A stretch of 7,785 nt of DNA from Candidatus Kapaibacterium sp. (GTDB lineage Bacteria; Bacteroidota; Ignavibacteria; Kapaibacteriales; UBA2268), in assembly GCA_027858275.1 (NCBI GenBank), contig JAQIDA010000216.1, positions 1-7,785 of the forward strand, given 5' to 3'. The notes beneath the pieces were generated by a model that made no database searches, was not told where the DNA came from, and saw only the letters and a list, made by a program, of their open reading frames with translations. The number at the start of each line of letters is the position of its first letter. Positions within the stretch are counted from its first letter, which is position 1. This document shows, one piece after another, positions 1 to 6,750 of the stretch. The translations under genes were made by a program, and so were the position numbers.

Positions 1-3
1 GAT

Positions 4-1371
4 ATGAAGTACAATATCGAAAAGGCTCCCACGGGAGACAGGGTCACAAGGTTTTTGGAAATATTTTCCATTATCCTTAAACATTCGAATTATCGTCCCG
101 CTTTGGAGCAATATGTGAAAGTAAGCGCGAAATGCTCTAAATGTACGGCTGCTTGCCATATCTATCAGGTAACTGAAGATCCGGAACATATCCCATGCTA
201 TCGTTCGGAATTGCTACTGAGTGTTTACAGAAGATATTTCTCTTATGAGGGATCACTCTACGGTCGTTTATTCGGCGGTTTCGAGCTGACGGAAGAGCAC
301 ATTGACGAAATGGCTCAGGCCTATTGGACTTGCACCGCTTGCAGAAAATGCGTTCTCGAATGCCCTATGGGAATCGACCACGGCATGATAACTCACTTGG
401 CAAGATATATTCTCGCTGAAATGGATATATCGCCCCGCGCTCTTATTATCTCTACAAGAGCACAACTTGAAGGACCTACTCGCAATACTTCCGCAATTCC
501 TTGGATCGGAATGGCTGATTCAATCGAATTCCTTGAGGAAGAAATTGAGGAAATTCACGGCGTCAAAGTCAAATTTCCGATTGATGTCGAAGGAGCTGAA
601 TACGTATTTTTCAGTCCTGTATCGGATTGGCTGATGGAAGCTGAAACTCTTATGGGTATAGCATGCGCCATGCACGCCGCCGGAGTCAGTTGGACATTGA
701 GTTCTCAGTTTAATGACGGTATTAACTACGGTCTCTTCTACAGCGATCTTGTTCTCGGTCGAAACCTGAAAATGATTGAGGGCGAAATGCGCCGCCTCAA
801 AGGAAAAAAAGTGCTGATCGGAGAATGCGGACACGCCAGCAGAAGCGCAACCTTCCTCAAAACATATTGGACCGGTGATGACTGTCCTCCCGTAATCAAT
901 ATACTGGAGCTTACGGACGAATGCATGAAAAAAGGAAAAATTAAATTAGATCCGAATATCATAACTGAACGCGTTACTTACCATGATCCCTGCAATTTGG
1001 CAAGACAAGAATGGGTCGTTGAGCAACCGAGAGATATTATCAGAACTTTCTGCAAGGATTTTGTGGAAATGACTCCCAACAAATCCGAGCAGTATTGCTG
1101 CGGCGGCGGAGGCGGTACGGTATCAATTGATGAAATACGCAAATTCCGTACTAAAGTTGGCGGCAGAGTCAAAGCCAAACAAATCAGGGATACAGGAGCT
1201 CACTATGTAATCGCCCCTTGCGCCAACTGCAAAAAACAATTCAAGGAATTGATGGAAGATAACAAGGTAGACGGCGAACTCGTAGGCTTGCACGATCTGA
1301 TTCTGAAAGCAATTTTGTTCGAAGAAAACGATTTCAAACCATTTGTTTCAGATGTAGAATCTGACTTTTAA
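4..1371 (+). CDS. Cytoplasmic CCG-domain Fe-S protein, HmcF/TmcB/DsrK-like subunit of a membrane redox complex
   Basis: This is a 455-aa soluble protein with no signal peptide or transmembrane helix. Two N-terminal Fe-S sites are visible: an unusual one (C44, C47, C51, C65) and a standard ferredoxin motif (C110, C113, C116, C120 followed by Pro). The C-terminal half has one complete CCG (heterodisulfide reductase HdrB/D-like) domain: C330, C365-C366-G367, C406 and C409. In this family those five cysteines hold the special catalytic cluster. The preceding half-domain is degenerate and keeps only a GECGHA-type motif (C275). Length agrees with HmcF/TmcB. The gene opens a run with a NarI-like cytochrome b, a four-cluster ferredoxin and an HmcC-like protein, so it is probably the cytoplasmic catalytic subunit that exchanges electrons with the cytochrome b. 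The substrate is unknown; a disulfide or thiol carrier is an inference from the HdrD relationship. The start lies 3 bases from the window edge, so its ribosome site is not visible and an upstream start is possible. Confidence 0.88.
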   Translation: MKYNIEKAPTGDRVTRFLEIFSIILKHSNYRPALEQYVKVSAKCSKCTAACHIYQVTEDPEHIPCYRSELLLSVYRRYFSYEGSLYGRLFGGFELTEEHIDEMAQAYWTCTACRKCVLECPMGIDHGMITHLARYILAEMDISPRALIISTRAQLEGPTRNTSAIPWIGMADSIEFLEEEIEEIHGVKVKFPIDVEGAEYVFFSPVSDWLMEAETLMGIACAMHAAGVSWTLSSQFNDGINYGLFYSDLVLGRNLKMIEGEMRRLKGKKVLIGECGHASRSATFLKTYWTGDDCPPVINILELTDECMKKGKIKLDPNIITERVTYHDPCNLARQEWVVEQPRDIIRTFCKDFVEMTPNKSEQYCCGGGGGTVSIDEIRKFRTKVGGRVKAKQIRDTGAHYVIAPCANCKKQFKELMEDNKVDGELVGLHDLILKAILFEENDFKPFVSDVESDF

Positions 1372-1440
1372 TACTGATATAGACGATAATTTATTAATGA
1401 AATAATAAAACAATGAATAATAAATAAAACAGGTTTACTA

Positions 1441-2148
1441 ATGGACAATCTTCTTGAATTCGCTAAGGGTCCGCTGTTTCGTTTGACCTTTGCAATTATG
1501 ATTCTCGGTCTTATTCGCATGGTCGGCCTTGCGATTATGAACGGCTTAGAAGCCAAGAAATTAGCATCGGACACAACTATCGCAAAAAAATATGTTCGAA
1601 AATTGACATTCGGATTTATACTTCCAATCAGGGCTTTCCGTACGAGACCTCTGTATGCGGCAGTATCAATACTGTTTCATATTGGTTTGCTAATCACGCC
1701 GGTATTTTTATTCGACCACTCATTACTATTTGACAGAGCGGTTAATTTCAGTTTGATGGATATTTCTTTGTCAAAAGAATCGGCTGACATGCTGACGATG
1801 TTAACAATAATAAGCGGGATTTTGCTCGTAATTATGCGTGCCGCTACAAAAACTTCTCGTTTTCTGAGCAGACGACAAGATTTCGTTTGGCCTCTGTTGA
1901 TTGTCGTACCTTTTATTTCAGGCTTTATTTGTGCTAACGCGGCAATGAGTCCTGACGGGTACAATGCAGCAATTTTAGTTCATATACTCAGTGCGGAATT
2001 AATTTTCATAATTCTTCCGTTCTCGAAAATAGCTCACTGTGTATTGCTGCCGTTCAGCCAATGGATCACCGCACGATCATGGAAATTCATTGCTAAAGGT
2101 CCGGAAGACGTTGTAATCGCACTCAATAAGGAAGGAAAACCATTATGA
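1441..2148 (+). CDS. NarI-like membrane cytochrome b, HmcE/TmcC/DsrM-like subunit
   Basis: This 235-aa integral membrane protein has about five hydrophobic helices (near residues 10-33, 71-92, 117-133, 149-166 and 177-197), the layout of the nitrate reductase gamma/DsrM family. Candidate haem b ligands are H80 in helix 2 and H181 and H199 around helix 5; H93 is just outside helix 2. In the family this subunit carries haem b and passes electrons between menaquinol and the cytoplasmic CCG protein, which is encoded directly upstream here. A weak AGG lies 7 bases before the ATG. The 69-base spacer before it is AT-rich with no convincing signal. The stop overlaps the next start as ATGA, so expression is probably coupled. 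Assignment to the family is firm; which named complex it belongs to is not. Confidence 0.85.
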   Translation: MDNLLEFAKGPLFRLTFAIMILGLIRMVGLAIMNGLEAKKLASDTTIAKKYVRKLTFGFILPIRAFRTRPLYAAVSILFHIGLLITPVFLFDHSLLFDRAVNFSLMDISLSKESADMLTMLTIISGILLVIMRAATKTSRFLSRRQDFVWPLLIVVPFISGFICANAAMSPDGYNAAILVHILSAELIFIILPFSKIAHCVLLPFSQWITARSWKFIAKGPEDVVIALNKEGKPL

Positions 2149-2978
2149 AAGCAATACTAACAGACGTTACTAAATGTATAGGATGCGCAGCCTGTGTGAC
2201 GGCATGCAAAGAAACAAACAACTTGGATAAGGGCAAACCTCGCGAATGGCAAAAATCCGACGGATTGTCTTCAGATAATTGGACTTCGGTACTTAGAAAA
2301 AATGATACTTATATCAGAAAGCAATGCCGCCACTGCCTCGAACCCGCTTGCGAATCTGTATGCCCTGTCGGAGCGTTGCACAGAACAGAATCAGGTGCGG
2401 TAGTCTATGATGAAGATAAATGCCTCGGATGTCGCTATTGTATGATGGCTTGTCCTTACGGGATTCCTCGTTACGAATGGGACAGCCCCGTGCCGTATAT
2501 CCGCAAATGTATTATGTGTCACGACAATATCGCCGCCGGAATCATTGACCAACCGGCCTGCACAAATATCTGCCCGACTCAAGCGACAATTTACGGCAAC
2601 CGTGACGATCTGATCAAAGAAGCCAAAAGAAGAATTAAATCCGATCCCAAATATTTAGATCATATATACGGTGAAACAGAAGTCGGCGGAACCAATGTAA
2701 TATATATTACATCCAAAGATGAAAAACTGGATTTCCTGACATATTATACCAACCGATTGGGCGATCCCGAAAAGAAATACGGTTATCCTGATATAACTCA
2801 ATCAATTCCCGAAACAACTAAAATCGCAATGAAAAGTGTTCCTCCGGCATTCCTCGGTATGGGTGCTATAATGACCGGAGCGTATTGGATTGTGCAAAGA
2901 AGAATGAAGATTGAAAAAGCAAACAAAGACGCAAACAAAGTAAATAACGACAAAAACAATGAGGTTGGCAATGGATAG
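2145..2978 (+). CDS. Four-cluster [4Fe-4S] ferredoxin subunit with C-terminal membrane anchor, HmcB/DsrO-like
   Basis: This 277-aa protein has sixteen cysteines in the classic four-cluster pattern: C11/C14/C17/C21, C61/C64/C69/C73, C93/C96/C99/C103 and C122/C125/C139/C143. That is the electron-wire fold of the HybA, FdnH, PsrB, DsrO and HmcB subunits that pair with NrfD-type membrane proteins, and an HmcC-like gene follows at once. A hydrophobic stretch at about 232-250 looks like a single membrane anchor and is followed by a Lys/Arg/Asn-rich tail. There is no Tat or Sec signal: the first Fe-S cysteine is already at residue 11. FdnH has the same arrangement (no own signal, C-terminal helix) and is exported with a Tat-bearing partner; no such partner is seen here. 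An AAGGA site at 2132-2136 lies 8 bases before the ATG. The end overlaps the next gene by 8 bases. Confidence 0.87.
   Translation: MKAILTDVTKCIGCAACVTACKETNNLDKGKPREWQKSDGLSSDNWTSVLRKNDTYIRKQCRHCLEPACESVCPVGALHRTESGAVVYDEDKCLGCRYCMMACPYGIPRYEWDSPVPYIRKCIMCHDNIAAGIIDQPACTNICPTQATIYGNRDDLIKEAKRRIKSDPKYLDHIYGETEVGGTNVIYITSKDEKLDFLTYYTNRLGDPEKKYGYPDITQSIPETTKIAMKSVPPAFLGMGAIMTGAYWIVQRRMKIEKANKDANKVNNDKNNEVGNG
2961..2964 (+). promoter_or_regulatory. Shine-Dalgarno GAGG deciding the start of the fusion gene
   Basis: GAGG sits 6 bases before the ATG at 2971 and lies inside the end of the ferredoxin gene. It favours 2971 over the in-frame ATG at 2959, which overlaps the motif itself. The placement implies translational coupling to the upstream gene. 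Confidence 0.6.
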
Positions 2979-4842
2979 AATAAGCAAAGCAAAGTCCGTT
3001 CTGTGGATTATTCTCGGAATTGCCGGAGCGGTGGGTATCACAAGATTTATTTTCGGTCTCGGTGTCACAACCAATTTGACTGATAATACTCCTTGGGGAT
3101 TTTGGATCGGTTTCGACGTTATGGGCGGAGTGGCTCTTGCAGCGGGCGGTTTTGTAATCGCCGCAATCAATTATATTTTCGGCAATGAGAGAATGCACCC
3201 TATCAGCAGAGCCGCCATACTTACTGCTTTCCTCGGCTATATAGCCGTAGCGGTTGGTTTGCTGTTTGACCTTGGTCTTCCGTGGAATATCTGGCACATG
3301 ATGGTATTTTGGAATCCGCACTCTCCCCTATTTGAAGTCGGCTGGTGCGTTATGCTCTATCTGAGTATTCTTTTCTTGGAATTCGCGCCGGTAATATTAG
3401 AAAAATGGCCGGAACGCAAATTGCTCGCGAAAATTCACGCAATGTTGGAGAAAGTTAAAATCCCGATCGTTATCGTCGGTATAATGCTGTCGACCTTGCA
3501 CCAATCATCATTGGGCAGCTTGTTCCTTGCGATGCCTTTCAAATTGCATCCAATCTGGTATACGCCTATACTTCCCGTAATTTTCTTTGTATCGGCTATC
3601 TGCCTCGGTTTAACAATGGTTATGGTCGAAGGACTTGCCACAAGCTACTTGTATAAAAAAGAAGAACATCCTTATGTATTGAACACTCTTCGTAAATCCG
3701 CTATCGTCATGCTGTTGATCTATGCGGCATTGCGTTTCGGAGATATATTCTACCGAGGAGCGGATAAATTGTTGTTTACAGGAACAGCATCGATTCTTTT
3801 CTGGTTGGAAATAAGCTTTACGCTCATTATACCGTTGATCATATTCTCAACAAAGGGAATCAACAAAAAAGTATCATGGATGTTTGTCGGTGCGTTTTCG
3901 GGAGTATTCGGTATTGTGATGAATCGTTTGAATGTCGGCGGTATCGCCCACGTCAACAACATTGCTGAATCAGCTACTTTCTACCTGCCGTCATTTACCG
4001 AAATAACTATTTCGGCCGGTGTTGTATCGGGTGCTGTTCTAATATTCTTCTATTTCATTGAGAATTTCAATGTATGGGAAGAAAAACCTGTCGACGGAAC
4101 TTTGGAAGTTAAATCCATTCCAAAATTCTCGAGCAACAAAGTCTATCTGGGTTCTACAAAAGTGACAAACAGAATCAAGTTTTCATTCTTTTTTGTCATT
4201 GCTTTTGGCGTGACATTCGCTTCAATTTCGGGCAGTACTATTGAGAATAAAGGAATTGAAGAAGTTAAGGTTACAAAAGCTCGCGGAGGCGACACTTTGA
4301 TCATCGACGGCAACCGTGACGGATTCGCAGTCACTTTCAAACATGAATTCCACAAATCCAAGAACATCGAATGCGGATCTTGTCATCACATGAACAAACC
4401 CGGCGATAAATCAACGGGTTGTTACGAATGCCATTCCGGTATGTATTCCGAAGGAGACGGATTCAAACACGACTGGCACAGTTCATCGGCCGGAGCAGGT
4501 CAATCATGCTTCAAATGCCATGACCAAAATGTCAGCAAAGGCAAGGGATTCATCAAATCAATCAAGAAAGCCAAAGATCTGTGTCTTGAGTGCCATGAAG
4601 ATATGTTTGTGAAAAACAGTAACATAGACAAATATGAGACATTCAAAACCGCGTCTTATGCTGACGCCATGCACGGTCTCTGCGTCAATTGCCATGAAGA
4701 GACGCTTAAAACGGATTCAACATTGAAAAGATTGAAACCTAATCTTGCGAATTGCTCCAATTGCCATAAGGACGACTATGAGTTGAAAGTAAAACAAATG
4801 AGAGGGAAAAAACTAATGAACAAATCGGTTATTCTGCCTTAG
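2971..4842 (+). CDS. HybB/HmcC/DsrP-type quinone-site membrane protein fused to a hexahaem c-type cytochrome domain
   Basis: This is a 623-aa fusion. Residues 1 to about 366 are a NrfD-superfamily protein of the HybB/HmcC/DsrP branch, with about ten transmembrane helices and family-like stretches such as NTPWGFWIGFD, NPHSPLFEVGWC and STLHQSSLGSLF. An eleventh helix (about 402-420) leads to a soluble domain with six CXXCH haem sites, at C468, C484, C513, C538, C571 and C595. The domain starts with a cytochrome c3-like signature: FKHxxH (H458, H461) and then CXXCHH (H472-H473). Family knowledge assigns menaquinone chemistry to the membrane part; the haem domain must lie in the periplasm for haem attachment. 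By inference it replaces the separate HmcA/DsrJ-type cytochrome. I chose the ATG at 2971 because GAGG lies 6 bases upstream; an in-frame ATG at 2959 would add four residues and has no good site. Confidence 0.88.
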   Translation: MDRISKAKSVLWIILGIAGAVGITRFIFGLGVTTNLTDNTPWGFWIGFDVMGGVALAAGGFVIAAINYIFGNERMHPISRAAILTAFLGYIAVAVGLLFDLGLPWNIWHMMVFWNPHSPLFEVGWCVMLYLSILFLEFAPVILEKWPERKLLAKIHAMLEKVKIPIVIVGIMLSTLHQSSLGSLFLAMPFKLHPIWYTPILPVIFFVSAICLGLTMVMVEGLATSYLYKKEEHPYVLNTLRKSAIVMLLIYAALRFGDIFYRGADKLLFTGTASILFWLEISFTLIIPLIIFSTKGINKKVSWMFVGAFSGVFGIVMNRLNVGGIAHVNNIAESATFYLPSFTEITISAGVVSGAVLIFFYFIENFNVWEEKPVDGTLEVKSIPKFSSNKVYLGSTKVTNRIKFSFFFVIAFGVTFASISGSTIENKGIEEVKVTKARGGDTLIIDGNRDGFAVTFKHEFHKSKNIECGSCHHMNKPGDKSTGCYECHSGMYSEGDGFKHDWHSSSAGAGQSCFKCHDQNVSKGKGFIKSIKKAKDLCLECHEDMFVKNSNIDKYETFKTASYADAMHGLCVNCHEETLKTDSTLKRLKPNLANCSNCHKDDYELKVKQMRGKKLMNKSVILP

Positions 4843-4865
4843 AATATTGGGAATTTTTGAACATA

Positions 4866-4885
4866 TTTGACTATCTTTAGTCAAA
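4866..4885 (+). promoter_or_regulatory. Perfect 8-bp inverted repeat between the redox operon and the kinase gene
   Basis: The arms TTTGACTA and TAGTCAAA flank a 4-base TCTT loop, inside the 67-base gap between the cytochrome fusion and the kinase gene. It is the only mixed-sequence perfect palindrome I found between genes here. No T-run follows directly, so a standard intrinsic terminator is unlikely. It could be a weak terminator or attenuator, an mRNA processing or stability hairpin, or a dimeric-regulator operator. Its function is inference only. Confidence 0.4.
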
Positions 4886-4909
4886 GCTTATTAATATCGG
4901 AGCAATAGA

Positions 4910-6724
4910 ATGAACAGCCATATATCAAATCTTCTGGAGAAGCAACTTTACGAGTTGATACCGTCGAACCTTGTGGTTATCGACAGGGAATACAATATCG
5001 TAAAAGCTAACAAGAATTTCTCTGACTATTTCGGAGAATATACAGGAAGAAAATGTTATGAAGTATATAAAAAGAGATCCTCACCGTGCAGGCATTGCGG
5101 TGCTGCTGAAGTTTTCAGAACAGGCGAAGTCATTGTCTCGAACGAAGAAGGGATAGATAAAAACAACAGAACTTGCTTTTATGTTGTGCACCTTGCACCA
5201 TTAAAAGAAGAAAACGGCGAAGTAAATTATATCGTGGAAATGTCGACCGACGTTACGGAAACAACAAGGTATCAGCATCAATACAATATTCTTTTTGAAA
5301 GAGTGCCGGGATTTATCTCGGTCATCGACAAAAATTACAATATCATCAGAGTAAATAAAAAATTAAGGGACACTTTCGGCGAAGTAAACGACAAAAAATG
5401 CTTCGAAGTGTATAAAAAACGGGGCCGTAAATGTAAAAACTGTCCTGCTGCTCAAACATTCAAAGACGGCAAAGATCACGTTTCTTATGAAACAGGAAAA
5501 TCAGATAACGGTGAAGATACTCAGTATTTTGTCAATACTACTCCTCTTTCAATGAAAGGCGGCAAAGCCTCTTTGGTTATTGAAATCGCAACCGATATAA
5601 CAGAGCTTGTACAATTGCACAAGGAAGTTCGGAAATTGAACGATTTCTTCGTAACTCTGATTCGGCATTCATATTCAGCGATACTCGCTGTAAACAAATA
5701 CGGAAAGACTGAAATTTTCAATCCTGCCGCAAAAGAATTATTCAATTGGGAATCATTCAAAAAGCCAGTTTCCGGGCAAATTGAAAAAATGATGCCTCCC
5801 GAATTTTTCGAAGAATCAGACGGAGACGGAAATATCATCAGCGGAGAAATTGAGGTGCGAGACTTGCATAATGAACTCATCCCTGTTCGCATGAAAGCCG
5901 TGGAATTGCGCAGCAAAAAAGATGTCCTCGGAAGAGTTGCTTTTATGCACGACCTGCGATCAATAAAGGAATTGGAAAAACAGAAAATTGATGCCGAGCG
6001 TTTGGCCGCTGTAGGGCAAACTGTTGCCGGTTTGGCTCATACTATCAAGAATATGCTTATGGGTCTTGAGGGCGGTATGTACATGGTTGATACCGGGCAT
6101 AGGAACGGCGACGCTGACAGGATAATGGAAGGATGGGAGGTATTGCAGAGGAACTTCTCAAAAACAACGACTCTTGTCAAAGATTTTCTTAGTTTCTCGA
6201 AGGGCAGATTGCCTGAGCTTACTGATGTTTCACCCTATAAATTAGCGAAAAACCTTATCGACTTATACAGCGACGCTGCTTTGAGACAGAATGTTCATTT
6301 GACTTTGGATCCGAGCTCTAAGAAAGTTCGTCATGCTCACCTTGATCCGGACGGTATGGAAGCATGCCTGACAAATTTTGTTTCCAACGCTATTGATGCC
6401 GCCACTCTCAACAACATAAGTGAAGGTCATGTAAAAATCAAAGTTGAGGACGTTGACGGATATCTGATATTCGAGGTAGAAGACAACGGAGTCGGAATAG
6501 AACCCGATATTCGAGAAAAAATATTCACGACTTTCTTTACGACAAAGGGCGGAAACGGTACCGGACTCGGATTGTTGACAACCAGAAAAATTGTTACCGA
6601 ACACGGAGGAGTTATTGAATTCGATACTGAACCCGGAGAAGGCTCCGTATTCAGAATCAAATTGTCACGCGAAGGATTAGAATCCATTTGGAAAGAAAGC
6701 TGCAAAAACAAAAAGAAAAAATGA
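4910..6724 (+). CDS. Soluble PAS-PAS-PAS sensor histidine kinase with cysteine-motif PAS domains
   Basis: This 604-aa protein has no transmembrane segment or signal peptide, so it senses in the cytoplasm. PAS1 (about 12-115) and PAS2 (about 125-232) are similar to each other, and each carries a Cys-x10-Cys-x2-Cys motif (C49/C60/C63 and C164/C175/C178). PAS3 (about 247-352) lacks it. The dimerisation and phosphoacceptor segment has H377 in LAHTIKN, with Thr where most kinases have Glu or Asp. The ATPase domain has an N box (N493), a G1 box DNGVGI (D525), an F box (about 539-543) and a GTGLGL motif (550-555). Kinase function is secure. The signal is unknown; redox or metal sensing through the cysteines is an inference supported by the adjacent redox genes. 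GGAG at 4899-4902 is 7 bases before the ATG. Two receiver-only regulators follow and are the likely phosphate acceptors. Confidence 0.92.
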   Translation: MNSHISNLLEKQLYELIPSNLVVIDREYNIVKANKNFSDYFGEYTGRKCYEVYKKRSSPCRHCGAAEVFRTGEVIVSNEEGIDKNNRTCFYVVHLAPLKEENGEVNYIVEMSTDVTETTRYQHQYNILFERVPGFISVIDKNYNIIRVNKKLRDTFGEVNDKKCFEVYKKRGRKCKNCPAAQTFKDGKDHVSYETGKSDNGEDTQYFVNTTPLSMKGGKASLVIEIATDITELVQLHKEVRKLNDFFVTLIRHSYSAILAVNKYGKTEIFNPAAKELFNWESFKKPVSGQIEKMMPPEFFEESDGDGNIISGEIEVRDLHNELIPVRMKAVELRSKKDVLGRVAFMHDLRSIKELEKQKIDAERLAAVGQTVAGLAHTIKNMLMGLEGGMYMVDTGHRNGDADRIMEGWEVLQRNFSKTTTLVKDFLSFSKGRLPELTDVSPYKLAKNLIDLYSDAALRQNVHLTLDPSSKKVRHAHLDPDGMEACLTNFVSNAIDAATLNNISEGHVKIKVEDVDGYLIFEVEDNGVGIEPDIREKIFTTFFTTKGGNGTGLGLLTTRKIVTEHGGVIEFDTEPGEGSVFRIKLSREGLESIWKESCKNKKKK

Positions 6725-6750
6725 TTTTTTCATAATTTTTGAGATTAATT

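Noticed and set aside
1390..1409. Inverted repeat TTTATTA/TAATAAA in the gap before the cytochrome b gene.
   Set aside because: It is made only of A and T in a very AT-rich spacer, has a 6-base loop, and is expected by chance. I see no other signal in this 69-base gap.
2866..3321. Open frame of 151 codons on the minus strand.
   Set aside because: It lies entirely opposite the conserved ferredoxin and membrane-protein genes, has no recognisable domain, and its composition looks like antisense shadow. The same holds for the minus-strand frames at 5521-5916 and 6263-6604.
2145..4842. Identification as a polysulfide reductase, Qrc or formate dehydrogenase module.
   Set aside because: No molybdopterin-type catalytic subunit is present, and the CCG protein and NarI-like cytochrome b point to the Hmc/Tmc/Dsr group instead. 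A catalytic gene outside the window cannot be excluded.
4867..4895. Sigma70-like promoter TTGACT - 17 bases - ATTAAT before the kinase gene.
   Set aside because: Transcription would begin near 4902, within or after the GGAG ribosome site at 4899-4902, leaving the mRNA without it. The -10 match is also only 4/6.
6715..6731. GAAAAAA-TGA-TTTTTTC palindrome across the kinase stop codon, considered as a terminator or a slippage site.
   Set aside because: The stem is almost only A-T with a 3-base loop. Slipping in either direction reaches a stop within a few codons and does not join the kinase to the next gene.
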